Positions 47,222 through 56,631 of a DNA stretch of 64,000 nt are shown piece by piece. Under the pieces are notes generated by a model. It saw nothing but the letters and a program-made list of their open reading frames with translations, ran no database searches and had not been told where the DNA came from. How positions within the stretch are numbered: the first letter of the stretch is position 1; every line of letters begins with the position of its first letter. The position numbers and the translations under genes are program-made. The DNA is from Alkalicoccobacillus plakortidis (lineage in GTDB: Bacteria; Bacillota; Bacilli; Bacillales; Bacillaceae_D): contig NZ_JAMQJY010000008.1 of assembly GCF_023703085.1 (NCBI RefSeq), positions 4,388 to 68,387 on the forward strand. Reading direction: 5' to 3'.

Positions 47222-47951
47222 ATGTACCTTAAAAGAATTACACTTCTGCATAATAAGATCTCATCTTATGATACGTATCCTTTTTCAATTCCTGCGGTTA
47301 AACAGCTTCATGATCTTAAACTTGATCATTCCGTAACCTTTTTTGTAGGAGAGAACGGCTCTGGTAAATCAACTCTTCTAGAAGCGATTGCCGATAAATG
47401 CGAGTTTAATACGGCAGGAGGAGGACGAAATAATAGCTTTGAGGTACACGCTTCAAAGTCAGTACTTGGCGACTATATCCGCTTGGCCTGGATGCCCAAA
47501 ATCACAAATGGATTTTTCCTTAGGGCGGAATCGTTTTATCATTTTGCGACACATCTCGATGAACTCGATGATCCAAGAAGATATCAACAATATGGTGGGA
47601 AATCTCTTCATCACCAATCTCATGGCGAATCCTTTCTCTCATTATTTATGAACCGTTTTAATGGCAAGGCTCTTTATCTATTGGATGAGCCTGAGGCCGC
47701 TTTATCTCCAAGCTAGACAATTAGCCTTTATAAAAGTGATTCACGACCTTGTTTCGAGTGATCAGGCTCAGTTCATCATTGCGACTCACTCTCCTATATT
47801 GCTCGGGTACCCAGATGCTGAGATCTTCAGCTTTGATGAGCAGTCCATTAGCTCTGTTGAATATGAAATGACAGATCATTATCAGCTAACAAAGTACTTT
47901 CTACAGAATCGAGAGAGGGTTTTTTTCGAATTGTTTAAAGAAGAGCAGTAA
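47222..47951 (+). CDS. Stand-alone AAA/ABC-type ATPase, COG3910-like (frame broken once)
   Basis: About 243 residues when repaired. Walker A FFVGENGSGKST near residue 45, a signature-like SHGESFLSLF near 138, Walker B LYLLDEPEAALSP near 155, and a late ATHSPILLGYPDA with the switch His. No membrane domain; resembles the soluble predicted ATPases of COG3910. ATG 47222 follows AGGTGATG. The break at 47708-47713 (CCAAGC) is repaired by removing one A: ALSPARQLAFIKVIHDL. Role unknown. Confidence 0.8.
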
Positions 47952-47975
47952 AAGAATAGCTCTTCTTTTACATTT
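47936..47975 (+). terminator. Rho-independent terminator overlapping the ATPase stop
   Basis: TAAAGAAGAGC (47936-47946) pairs with GCTCTTCTTTA (47959-47969) and is followed by CATTTTTT. Confidence 0.7.
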
Positions 47976-48034
47976 TTTATTGTGTTAAAGTGGAGATAAA
48001 GGTATAATATTCCAACTGGAGAGGAGGCTTTAAA

Positions 48035-48226
48035 ATGCTATATTTGCCGTATATACTTGCTACACTTGGTGGTACCTATTTAATTGTGTTTATACTTAAT
48101 GGCATTCTTGATACATTGTTTGGACTAGAACCAAGTATCAAAAAATGGGCACTGTCCTCAGCTGTTATTACCATTATTATTCTATTGGCTTTTAACTTGT
48201 TCGGAGGCATTGGTATATTGGTGTAG
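48035..48226 (+). CDS. Small two-segment membrane protein
   Basis: 63 residues with two hydrophobic segments (about 4-25 and 40-62) separated by LEPSIKKWA. GGAGAGGAGG precedes ATG 48035. Family not recognised. It ends 2 bases before the end of the convergent trmO-like gene. Confidence 0.6.
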   Translation: MLYLPYILATLGGTYLIVFILNGILDTLFGLEPSIKKWALSSAVITIIILLAFNLFGGIGILV

Positions 48227-48228
48227 AG

Positions 48229-48690
48229 TTATTCATTCCAATATTCCTCCATTATTTCATGTGACCAATCAGGTTGATGAATAGGTTCCTTTGGTAGAAA
48301 TTCCTTCATAACGGGTTTGATATCCACGATAGGTGTTCCATCAATACAATCTAAACCTCGAACGATCAATTTCTTCCCTTGCCTTCCAAGTAACTGGACC
48401 GTCGTTAAGCCTAATCGATTTGGTCTGTTTTTCCCTCGTTGAGCAAAAATCCCTGTTAATGGGAAAGTTTCATTATTTCTAGGATGTCTTGCGCCGTTTT
48501 CAATTCTCTCTTTATCCACTTTATGAAAATAAAAAATAATCTCAAGATGTGAGAATGTTTCAATTTCGAAGAGAGATTCTTCAGAAAATGAATCATTAAT
48601 CATTATGCTCGATTGTACGTTCCCCCAGTTATCATCTTCTACTTCCACTCTTTTGTTTGATACAACGCCTATTGGATCAATTGTTACCAC
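48229..48690 (-). CDS. TrmO/TsaA-type tRNA methyltransferase (UPF0066)
   Basis: 153 residues. The SAM-dependent TrmO family methylates N6-threonylcarbamoyladenosine at tRNA position 37. Family blocks: IGVVSNKRVEVEDDNWGNVQSSIMI at the start, HPRNNETFPLTGIFAQRGKNRPNRLGLTTVQLLG near residue 73, and GLDCIDGTPIVDIKPVM near 117. A close to full-length single domain. Confidence 0.85.
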   Translation of the reverse strand: MVTIDPIGVVSNKRVEVEDDNWGNVQSSIMINDSFSEESLFEIETFSHLEIIFYFHKVDKERIENGARHPRNNETFPLTGIFAQRGKNRPNRLGLTTVQLLGRQGKKLIVRGLDCIDGTPIVDIKPVMKEFLPKEPIHQPDWSHEIMEEYWNE

Positions 48691-48830
48691 CTAATCAGCT
48701 CCCTTCAAATTATGCACAATATAGTATACTTATCATTATACAATATTTCCCTTATGTCGGATTGAAAAAAAATAAAAAAAAAGCTTTATTTCTTCGGATA
48801 AGAGGCGTATGATCATTTTTAGAAATAAAA

Positions 48831-48975
48831 GATTAACGCAGAATATTTCAGGTGAAATAACGGGGGAACCAACGAGTTCTAATTGAACTCTGGGGTTAAT
48901 TATTTGCTACTTATAGATAGTGAATAACGGGTACTCTCAAGTCCGAATCCGACAGCTAACCTCGTATGCGTTTTG
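48831..48975 (+). ncRNA. c-di-AMP riboswitch (ydaO-yuaA type)
   Basis: The P1 arms AACGCA (48835-48840) and TGCGTT (48967-48972) enclose hallmarks of the ydaO-yuaA element: CGGGGGAACCAACGAG, the stem ending CTGGGGTTAATT, and CCGAATCCGACAGCTAACCTCGTATGCG. The element binds c-di-AMP and usually turns off expression. It lies about 100 bases upstream of a KdpD-USP-like gene and ktr genes, the typical targets in Bacillus. TATGAT at 48808-48813 may be the -10 box. Confidence 0.88.
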
Positions 48976-49002
48976 AGAGAGAACAAACGGTGAAAAAGCG
49001 TA

Positions 49003-49040
49003 AGCTCCCGGATGAAGCTCTCTTTTCTTGGAGTTTTTTT
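49003..49040 (+). terminator. Riboswitch expression-platform terminator
   Basis: AAGCTCC (about 49003) and GGAGTTT (about 49030) pair, with internal pairing possible between the two AAGCTC copies and the CTCTC segment, ending in TTTTTTT. The GAGAGAG stretch at the 3' end of the aptamer could compete with it as an antiterminator. Confidence 0.6.
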
Positions 49041-49074
49041 GTGCTGTTATGAGTTAATAAGGAGGTTTTATAAC

Positions 49075-49485
49075 ATGAACATGGAAGAAAAAATTATGGT
49101 TTGTCATATCTCAGAGAATCACAATGGGGACCCGCTACTCGAGAGAGGGGTTCAGTTGTCACAGATGTTTGATTCTCCATTATATATATTATATTTAAGT
49201 GGGCAGTCAGAAGATGAACAAACACACAAAGATCAACTTAATCGATTAGGATGTCAAGATTTGGTCGATGATAATCGTATGAGCTCGATCTTTCAAACGT
49301 ATAAAGGACAGGATAAGCTGCCGCAAATCATCTTGGATAAGGCACGCGAGAATCAAATTACCCAGCTTGTTATTGGTCAGTGTAGTCAATCAAGATGGGA
49401 GCTTCTAAAAAAAGGTGATTTTGTTAACAGACTTGTTAGCAAAATGGGCGACATTGATTTGCATATCGTTCCTGTGAGTAAATAG
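49075..49485 (+). CDS. Stand-alone universal stress protein domain, KdpD-USP-like
   Basis: 136 residues of USP fold. The end, ITQLVIGQCSQSRWELLKKGDFVNRLV...DIDLHIVPVS, closely resembles the USP domain of the sensor kinase KdpD, and so does the opening MVCHISENHNGDPLLERGVQLSQMF. No kinase domain is attached. AAGGAGG (49060) fixes ATG 49075. First gene after a c-di-AMP riboswitch and ahead of KtrC/KtrB. KdpD USP domains can bind c-di-AMP in staphylococci, so a stand-alone c-di-AMP sensor is a reasonable guess; the usual SxS segment is altered here (SEN). Confidence 0.75.
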   Translation: MNMEEKIMVCHISENHNGDPLLERGVQLSQMFDSPLYILYLSGQSEDEQTHKDQLNRLGCQDLVDDNRMSSIFQTYKGQDKLPQIILDKARENQITQLVIGQCSQSRWELLKKGDFVNRLVSKMGDIDLHIVPVSK

Positions 49486-49518
49486 AAAATCTTATGCACT
49501 GAATTAGGGGTGAATGTC

Positions 49519-50175
49519 TTGAAAAAACAATTTATTGTTATTGGGCTAGGACGATTTGGTAGTAGCTTAACTAAAACGTTGGTTGAGGCTGGTCATGAGG
49601 TACTTGCCGTAGATAAGGATATTGATTTAGTGCAAGGCATGTCTTCTATCGCGACGCATGCAATACAGGCTGACGCAACTGATGAATCTGTTCTAAAAGA
49701 ACTTGGTGCAGGGAATTTTAGTCATGCTGTGGTGGCAATTGGTGAGAATTTGCAATCCAGTATCTTGACAACTCTTCTTCTAAAAGAGATGAATATTCCT
49801 AAAGTAACCGTTAAAGCTAAAAATATCATCTATGGAAAAGTCCTTACCAAAATTGGTGCAGATCAAGTTGTATATCCTGAGAGAGACATGGGTATACGCC
49901 TAGGTAGACAACTTAGTTCGGACAATTTAATTGATTATATCGAACTCTCCCCTATATATAATTTAGTGGAAATGAATGCTCCAGCTGCTATGAATGGTTA
50001 TTCTATTTATGATTTGGACGTCAGAGCAAAATATGGTGTCAATATTATGGCTATTAAATCGAACGGTGAGATTAACATTTCACCAAGAGCAGAAGATAAA
50101 ATTCAGACTGGGGACACATTACTCTTAATTGGTTCGAATGAAGATATTAGTGCATTGGAACGAAAATATGAATGA
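49519..50175 (+). CDS. Potassium uptake regulatory subunit KtrC/KtrA (TrkA)
   Basis: 218 residues. RCK_N domain with NAD/ATP-binding loop VIGLGRFGSSLTKTL and acidic stop AVDKD, then RCK_C (about 135-218), the domain that binds c-di-AMP in Ktr proteins. Gates the KtrB-type pore encoded next. TTG 49519 follows AGGGGTG by 6 bases; GTG 49510 is inside that ribosome site. Overlaps the next gene by 8 bases. Confidence 0.9.
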   Translation: MKKQFIVIGLGRFGSSLTKTLVEAGHEVLAVDKDIDLVQGMSSIATHAIQADATDESVLKELGAGNFSHAVVAIGENLQSSILTTLLLKEMNIPKVTVKAKNIIYGKVLTKIGADQVVYPERDMGIRLGRQLSSDNLIDYIELSPIYNLVEMNAPAAMNGYSIYDLDVRAKYGVNIMAIKSNGEINISPRAEDKIQTGDTLLLIGSNEDISALERKYE

Positions 50176-51550
50176 AGTGGATTATAATGATAAACACCTA
50201 TTGAAAATTGATTTTAAACAAATGACAAGTAAGATGAGCCCACCTCAGTTTGTCATGCTTGTTTTTCTATTTCTGATACTGATAGGTACTTGTATACTCG
50301 CTTTGCCAATCTCTTCAGCAAGTGGTTTGTCTATTGGTCTTTTAGATGCTCTTTTTACAGCAACATCTGCTGTGTGTGTAAATGGGTTAGTCGTAGTAGA
50401 TACTGGTTCAGTTTTTTCTACATTTGGGCAAGTAGTTATTATGATTTTAATTCAGGTTGGTGGCTTAGGGTTTATGACAATGGGTGTTATTGTAGCGATC
50501 ATGCTTGGTAAGAGAATTGGCTTAAAACAGAGATTAATTATTCAGCAGACAACCCAATCTAAGTCTTCATCAGGATTAGTTAAGCTTTGTCTCTATATTG
50601 TTTTTATTGCCTTTGCTTTTGAAACGGTTGCTGTTACTGTACTTACCTTACGTTGGATGGGAGATATGGGGTTTGCAGAGGCATTATATCATGCCGTTTT
50701 CCATTCTGTATCTGCTTTTAATAATGCAGGTTTTGCTCTCTGGTCAGATAGTCTTTCGAGTTATGTGAATGACCCTGTTGTTAACTTAACGATCATTTGG
50801 TTATTTGTTAGTGGTGGTCTTGGTTACATTGTTATTGTAGAGCTCATTAGAAAACGAAAATGGAGAAGTTTTTCATTACATACTAAAATTGTTCTTGTTA
50901 GTTCAGGTTCATTACTTGCTATTGGTTTCTTACTTGTTTTTGCGTTAGAAACATTGAATCCACAAACCTTTGGACAGTTGTCTTGGTCAGAACGAATATG
51001 GTCCGGCTTCTTTCAGAGTGCGACTTCAAGAAGTGCTGGCTTTAATACAATTGATATTAGTAATATGTTATCAGCTTCTCAACTTGTTTTAATCATTCTC
51101 ATGTTTATAGGAGCTTCCTCAGGTGGAACGGGTGGAGGGATTAAAACGACTACTTTTTTCGTTTTAATCTTAGCTACATTTAATACCTTTCGCGGTGGCG
51201 GACAAATTCATGCTTTTGAGCGCAAAATCTCTGTTGAGATTATTATGAGAGCTCTTGCGGTAGTAATTAGTTCACTGCTTTGTGTTTTTGTCGTTGCGCT
51301 CCTCCTTACTGTGACTGAAGGAATTTATGAAGAACATTTTATGGAAGTACTTTTTGAAGCTACTTCTGCATTTAGTACAGCAGGACTTTCTATGGGACTA
51401 ACAAGTGAGCTTTCTCCAATGGGGAAATTTATTGTTACGATTACAATGTTTATTGGACGATTAGGACCACTCACTTTAGCCTATGCTTTAGCTGAAAAGA
51501 AGAAGAAATCAAAGCTTGGTTATCCTGAAGACCATGTTTTAATCGGATAA
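50168..51550 (+). CDS. Potassium/sodium uptake channel subunit KtrB/KtrD
   Basis: About 460 residues. Ktr/Trk/HKT superfamily with four pore repeats; selectivity-filter glycines are visible in ATSAVCVNGL, SVSAFNNAGF, SATSRSAGF and ATSAFSTAGL. The GASSGGTGGGIKTTT stretch is the intramembrane gate loop of KtrB. ATG 50168 overlaps the KtrC end, giving coupling. Imports K+ with help of Na+; regulated by c-di-AMP both at RNA level and probably through the KtrC partner. Confidence 0.92.
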   Translation: MNEVDYNDKHLLKIDFKQMTSKMSPPQFVMLVFLFLILIGTCILALPISSASGLSIGLLDALFTATSAVCVNGLVVVDTGSVFSTFGQVVIMILIQVGGLGFMTMGVIVAIMLGKRIGLKQRLIIQQTTQSKSSSGLVKLCLYIVFIAFAFETVAVTVLTLRWMGDMGFAEALYHAVFHSVSAFNNAGFALWSDSLSSYVNDPVVNLTIIWLFVSGGLGYIVIVELIRKRKWRSFSLHTKIVLVSSGSLLAIGFLLVFALETLNPQTFGQLSWSERIWSGFFQSATSRSAGFNTIDISNMLSASQLVLIILMFIGASSGGTGGGIKTTTFFVLILATFNTFRGGGQIHAFERKISVEIIMRALAVVISSLLCVFVVALLLTVTEGIYEEHFMEVLFEATSAFSTAGLSMGLTSELSPMGKFIVTITMFIGRLGPLTLAYALAEKKKKSKLGYPEDHVLIG

Positions 51551-51555
51551 ACTGA

Positions 51556-51590
51556 AAGGAACGCCCAAGTGAGCGTTCTTTTTTTCTTAA
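51556..51590. terminator. Bidirectional terminator
   Basis: GGAACGC and GCGTTCTT pair around CCAAGTGA with an A-rich left flank and a run of seven or more T on the right. Confidence 0.75.
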
Positions 51591-52499
51591 AAATCTAGTT
51601 CTATAAGATCGACATTCACAGCAACACCAGCTTTATTACCTGAGGCAGCAGATACAATAAGCTGTGATAAAGCAGGACTAATAGCATCGCCAGCTGCATA
51701 GATATGCTTCTTAGAAGTTCTGCCGAAGTCATCCACTTCTATGGCTCCAGTTTCCGTTAAATCGACCCCAATCTGTTCTTTTAAAGAATTAGCTATAAAT
51801 GTAGGGGCCACAAATCCTCCTGAGCGCTTAATTGTTGTTCCACTCTCAAATTCTACATGAGAAAGTTGACCATCCTCTCCAATTAAACGGCTGATTTTTT
51901 CCGTTACCACTGAAATCCCTTTTGATTCAAGTTTCTTTCTATCCTCGGTATTCAAAGAATGACCATTAGTAGCAAGAACCAAATCTTTAGACCAGTTATA
52001 AAGTAGTTTGGCCATATGCATGGCGTGTTCGGTATCGTTAATGATCACAAGAGGTTTATCTCTTAATTCCAAGCCATCGCAGTAAGGGCAGTTAAATAGA
52101 CTCTTTCCATATAAACCACCTATTCCGTCAATTGGAGGAAGGGACTCTTTAAAACCAACTGCTAGTATGACTTTTGTAGCATAAAACGTTTGTCCACCAG
52201 ATGCTGTAATCATAAAGGATGATTCGTTCTTAGATCGTAGGATACTTGTTACTGTTCTGTTAATAGTAGAAATGGAGGGATAGGTTGCTAATTCTTCATT
52301 ACCTATTCTTCTAAATTCGGATGGAGTGGTGCCATCTCGAGTGATAAAACCATGTGATTCATGGGTGACTTGATTTCGGTTTGTGTGATCGTCAAATAAC
52401 AAAATGTTTCTTCGAGCTCTTCCAAGTACAAGTGCCGAGCTGAGTCCTGCTTGGTCCTCCTCCAATAATCGCACAATCAAAGATCTTCTCAGAATGCAT
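51587..52499 (-). CDS. Thioredoxin reductase-like NAD(P)/FAD oxidoreductase (frame broken once)
   Basis: About 303 residues when repaired. FAD-binding Rossmann loop CAIIGGGPAGLSSALVLGR at the start; redox motif CPYCDG near residue 132; late FAD block GAIEVDDFGRTSKKHIYAAGD. The minus-strand ATG at 52499 follows AAGGAG. The break is at 52449-52454 (GCTTGG on the plus strand, CCAAGC in the gene); removing one base restores GGGPAGLSS. Divergent from an Rrf2 regulator, which probably controls it. Specific electron acceptor unknown. Confidence 0.87.
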
Positions 52500-52655
52500 A
52501 TAATCTCCTTCTTTCATATATATTAAAGATACTCTATATCTATAATAGTCGTTATAAATCGTAAGCACAAATAAGACGCTCATGTTTGTTGACGTTCTCA
52601 AAACCTGTTGAGATAATACTTATAAGTAAATCATAATGACTTAGGTGATAAAACA

Positions 52656-53057
52656 ATGAATTATTCAAAGGGAACGAACTATGCCCTACACACTATGCTG
52701 TATTTGGCTACTCAAAAAGAAAATTTGATTGTAGGTGTGCAAGAATTAGCAGACCATCAATCTGTCTCTCCTTCATATTTGTCAAAAATTTTAACGAAGC
52801 TTACAAAACAAGGCTTAATTGAATCACATTCTGGTGCGCAAGGTGGCTACCGTTTAAGTCGTGATAAATACACCATTTCTTTTTTGGACATCATACAGGC
52901 AGTTGAAGGCAATGCTCCTTTATTTAAAGGCTGCGAGAGAAATGCACCTGGCTGCTTAATTGAAGCGGTCATGGAAGAATCAGAACAAAAAATGGATGAG
53001 TATCTACTATCTAAAACGATTGGTCATGTAGCTGATCAAGCGAATCAATCAATGTAG
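52656..53057 (+). CDS. Rrf2-family transcriptional regulator
   Basis: 133 residues. Winged helix (LADHQSVSPSYLSKILTKLTKQGLIESHSGAQGGYRLSR) and an effector segment with two Cys (GCERNAPGCLIEAVM), fewer than the three that hold an Fe-S cluster in IscR/NsrR. Shares a 156-base divergent promoter region with the oxidoreductase gene. May sense thiol or oxidative stress. Confidence 0.88.
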   Translation: MNYSKGTNYALHTMLYLATQKENLIVGVQELADHQSVSPSYLSKILTKLTKQGLIESHSGAQGGYRLSRDKYTISFLDIIQAVEGNAPLFKGCERNAPGCLIEAVMEESEQKMDEYLLSKTIGHVADQANQSM

Positions 53058-53083
53058 TTTTTATATAAAAGAAGAATTTTTTT

Positions 53084-53112
53084 AAAACCGTATCTTTTTG
53101 AGCGGTTTTTTC
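53084..53112 (+). terminator. Rho-independent terminator
   Basis: AAAACCG and CGGTTTTTT form a short stem with an 11-base loop and T tail. Confidence 0.65.
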
Positions 53113-53149
53113 GTCTATATAAGTGAAGTCACAATTAAAGGAGGGTAAC

Positions 53150-53938
53150 ATGCGGCCGCTTGTTCAAATTGCTCCGAAAACAAACCACGAGGACTTTGAG
53201 AAATTAGTTTCACCATATTTGCAGTCTCTTCATTCCTACTGTCATTATGTGACTCGCTCCAAATGGGATGCAGAAGACTTAATGCAGGAAACATTGGTTA
53301 AGTTATATCAACGTTCTACTAAACAACACATTCCAATGTCTAAAGCTTACCTGCATCGTATTGCCTCAAATGCTTGGATTGATCGAGTGCGCAAGAAGAA
53401 GGTGGATGAAGTATTAACTGATCATGAGATTGAAAGCATAAATAAACATCAACCAGTATCCAGTGCTACGGCATTAGCCATAAACGTTCTGCTTAAGACA
53501 TGTACACCTAAACAACGTGTTGTTTTCATGCTGGTGGATGCGTTTAATTATTCAGCGCAAGAAGCTGCGCACGTGTTAGGTGAGACAGAGGGGGCAGTAA
53601 AAGCCAACCTGCACCGAGCAAGGAAAAATATAAAAAAACAAAAAGTAGCTGAAACAGAGGTGGATGAGAGCTTAATTTCCGCTTATAGCACGGTTTTGAT
53701 TGATGGTGATGTGAATAAAATCATTCGTATGTATCAGCAAGACATGCAGGCTAGCATGAGTAGTCAATTAAATAATGATCAATCAATCTATTCGATTCAG
53801 TTGATTGGAGGAACAACGATAGGGTATGCATTGGCTTGTATTATTTTAAGATCTGGTCAGAGGATGTACATTCCCATTTATCAGAAAACTGCCTATAAAA
53901 CTGCGGAATATATAGGTGAATCTCTAAGAGCTGCATAA
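53150..53938 (+). CDS. ECF-like sigma factor with C-terminal extension
   Basis: 262 residues. Sigma region 2 ([27 protein letters not shown], residues 30-60), region 4 ([47 protein letters not shown], about 118-165), and a further 90-residue SnoaL-like or unknown domain. AAGGAGGG fixes ATG 53150. No anti-sigma gene is next to it; the C-terminal domain may regulate it directly, as in ECF41-type factors. Its stop is 14 bases before a clpP gene, an unusual pairing. Confidence 0.8.
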   Translation: MRPLVQIAPKTNHEDFEKLVSPYLQSLHSYCHYVTRSKWDAEDLMQETLVKLYQRSTKQHIPMSKAYLHRIASNAWIDRVRKKKVDEVLTDHEIESINKHQPVSSATALAINVLLKTCTPKQRVVFMLVDAFNYSAQEAAHVLGETEGAVKANLHRARKNIKKQKVAETEVDESLISAYSTVLIDGDVNKIIRMYQQDMQASMSSQLNNDQSIYSIQLIGGTTIGYALACIILRSGQRMYIPIYQKTAYKTAEYIGESLRAA

Positions 53939-53952
53939 GAAAGGAGAACTTC

Positions 53953-54537
53953 ATGTCAAATGTAGTTCCTTATGTCGTTGAGCAAACAAGTCGCGGGGAG
54001 AGATCGTATGATATCTATTCACGCTTACTCAAGGATCGAGTTGTTTTTTTAGGGTCAGAGGTAAATGATCCTGTAGCCAATAGCATTGTAGCTCAGTTAT
54101 TGTTTTTAGCAGCAGAGGATCCAGATAAGGATATCTCGCTTTATATCAATAGTCCTGGTGGATCTACTTCTGCTGGTCTGGCTATACTTGATACAATGAA
54201 TTTTATAAAGCCAGATGTTCAAACCATTTGTTTAGGTATGGCCGCTTCAATGGGTGCCATTCTATTAACAGCTGGAGCGAAAGGAAAACGTTTGGCACTA
54301 CCAAACAGTGAGATTATGATTCATCAACCACTTGGTGGTGCGCAAGGCCAAGCGGCAGACATAGAAATTAGTGCACGAAGAATTATTAAACTTCGTGAGC
54401 AAATAGAAGAATTTATGTCAAACCAAACAGGGCAACCCAAAAGCAAAGTGGCAAAAGATATGGATCGAGATTATTTCATGTCATCAGAAGAAGCAATGCA
54501 ATATGGGCTTATTGATAAAATTGTGAAAGGTCAATAG
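53953..54537 (+). CDS. clpP: ClpP protease subunit
   Basis: 194 residues, catalytic part of an ATP-dependent Clp protease. Nucleophile Ser in [10 protein letters not shown] (near 98), catalytic His in [14 protein letters not shown] (near 123) and Asp in the MDRDYFMS region (near 172). Full length with normal N-terminal loops ([22 protein letters not shown]). Following an ECF-like sigma gene by 14 bases suggests an accessory, stress-controlled copy; the main clpP gene is usually elsewhere. Confidence 0.92.
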   Translation: MSNVVPYVVEQTSRGERSYDIYSRLLKDRVVFLGSEVNDPVANSIVAQLLFLAAEDPDKDISLYINSPGGSTSAGLAILDTMNFIKPDVQTICLGMAASMGAILLTAGAKGKRLALPNSEIMIHQPLGGAQGQAADIEISARRIIKLREQIEEFMSNQTGQPKSKVAKDMDRDYFMSSEEAMQYGLIDKIVKGQ

Positions 54538-54576
54538 AAAAACGGCGTATTCCTACTATAGGGTACGCCGTTTTTC
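54538..54576 (+). terminator. Rho-independent terminator
   Basis: AAAAACGGCGTA and TACGCCGTTTTT form a perfect 12-base stem around TTCCTACTATAGGG. Confidence 0.9.
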
Positions 54577-54646
54577 TATTATTTGTGAAGCGGTTGGAGA
54601 CGTAACAAGGGACTTTAGTGAAATAAAGAAAAATCTCAAAACCTAT

Positions 54647-54675
54647 TTGACACATAGGAATTATAAAGTTAGGAT
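54647..54675 (+). promoter_or_regulatory. SigA-type promoter of cysJI
   Basis: TTGACA (54647-54652), 17-base spacer, TAGGAT (54670-54675). Leaves a leader of about 85 bases before cysJ, with no riboswitch recognised. Confidence 0.65.
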
Positions 54676-54767
54676 AGGGTAGTAAAATAATAAATAAGAA
54701 CTACATATTAATGATGCGTTAACTAAAATGAGATGGTTTAAATCATCGTTTCGTGAGGTGGAAAACG

Positions 54768-56605
54768 TTGCAACTCCATAGTCAGAATAGTCCTTTTACT
54801 CAAGAACAAGTAGACTTATTAAATCAGTTGCTGCCAACATTGACAGCAGAACAAAAGATTTGGATCAGTGGGTATTTGGCTGCTAGTCAAACGGCAGTAG
54901 CCTCACTTACTAATCCAGAAATTAACCAAACTAATTTGCCTGTCGAGTCAGAATCTGTACCGAAAATTTCTAAAGAAGTCACCATTTTATTTGGCTCTCA
55001 TACTGGAAACGGTCAGAATTTATCAGAAGATTTTGGTATTAAACTTGAAAGCAAGGGATTTCAAGTGAAGATCTCTTCAATGAGTGACTTTAAACCAAAA
55101 GAACTAAAAGATGTACAGAACTTGTTGGTTATTGTCAGTACACATGGAGAAGGAGATCCACCAGATAATGCGATCGCTTTCTTTGAGTTTCTTAATGGAA
55201 GGAAAGCTCCTAAACTAGAAAGTCTAAATTATGCCGTGCTTGCTTTAGGAGACTCATCTTATGAGTTTTTCTGTCAATCCGGAAAAGACATTGATAAACG
55301 ATTAGAGGAGTTGGGAGGAAGCCGTCTCTATCCGCGGGTTGATTGTGATCTCGATTTTAGTGACGATGCCCAAGAGTGGTATGAAGGTGTCCTAACAGGC
55401 TTAAGTGAGTCGTTAGAAGTGAGCCCAGAAGGAGTACCGGCATCGAGTGTCAACCAATCGGGAGAAGCGAGTCAAGTCGCCTATTCGAGAACCAATCCTT
55501 TTAAAGCAGAAGTTTTAGAGAACCTTAATATTAATGGTCGTGGTTCAAATAAGGAAACAAGACACTTGGAGCTTTCATTAGAAGGGTCAGGATTGACGTT
55601 TGAACCAGGAGATAGTGTAGAATGTTTCCGGAAAACGACCGCGAATTAGTCGATCAATTATTAGAAGTAACTGGATGGAATGCAGAAACTTCTATTCAAG
55701 TGAACAAACAAGGGGATCTTCTAACTTTACGTGAAGCATTAATCTCTCATTACGAAATTACCGTTCTTTCAAAACCATTATTAGAAAAAGCCGTACAGCT
55801 TACAGAAAATGACGAGTTAAAAGCTTTGCTTGAAACAGATAACGCTGACAATCTCAGAAACTATTTAAATGGACGAGATTTAATTGACTTAATTAATGAT
55901 TACGGTCCATGGAAGGCTGACGAAGTGGAGTTCACTTCTATCTTAAGAAAGATACCTTCACGTTTGTATTCTATTGCGAGTAGTTATGAGGCAAATCCTG
56001 ATGAAGTTCACTTAACGATTGGTGCGTTGAGATACGACTCACATGGACGCTCGAGAAATGGTGTTTGTTCCGTTCAATGTGCAGAGCGATTAGAGACTGG
56101 AGATACTATACCAATTTTTATTCAACGCAATCAGAATTTTAGATTACCAACCGATTCAGAAACACCAATTATTATGATAGGTCCCGGCACGGGTATTGCG
56201 CCATTTCGTTCATTTATAGAAGAGCGAGAAGAGTTAGGTGTCACCGGGAAGTCATGGCTATTTTTTGGAGAACAACATTTTGTGACAGATTTCTTCTATC
56301 AAATTGAATGGCAGCGTTGGGTAGAAGAAGGTGTATTAACTAAACTAGATGTTGCATTCTCTCGTGATCAAGAAGAGAAGATCTATGTACAAAACAGAAT
56401 GCTTGAAAAAAGCAAAGAGTTGTATGAATGGTTAGAAGCAGGGGCTACTGTCTATGTGTGTGGAGATGAAGCGCGTATGGCTCATGATGTACATGAAACG
56501 CTTGCGTCAATCTTGCAAACAGAGGGTGGTTTAGGTGCTGATGAGGCAGAGTCTTATTTAACAGATATGAAACAGCAAAAACGGTATCAGAGGGACGTCT
56601 ACTAA
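54768..56605 (+). CDS. cysJ: Sulfite reductase (NADPH) flavoprotein alpha subunit CysJ (frame broken once)
   Basis: About 612 residues. FMN-binding flavodoxin domain (TILFGSHTGNGQNLSED near 75; STHGEGDPPDN; LALGDSSYEFFC) and FAD/NADPH reductase domain (RLYSIASS; MIGPGTGIAPFRSFIEER; YVCGDE and the C-terminal QKRYQRDVY). TTG 54768 matches the Bacillus CysJ start and follows GAGGTGG by 6 bases. Near 55632 one G is missing (GTAGAATG); adding it gives EPGDSVGMFPENDRELVDQLL. Passes electrons from NADPH to CysI. Confidence 0.92.
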
Positions 56606-56631
56606 TCATTTAGACGTGGGAGGAGATTAAG

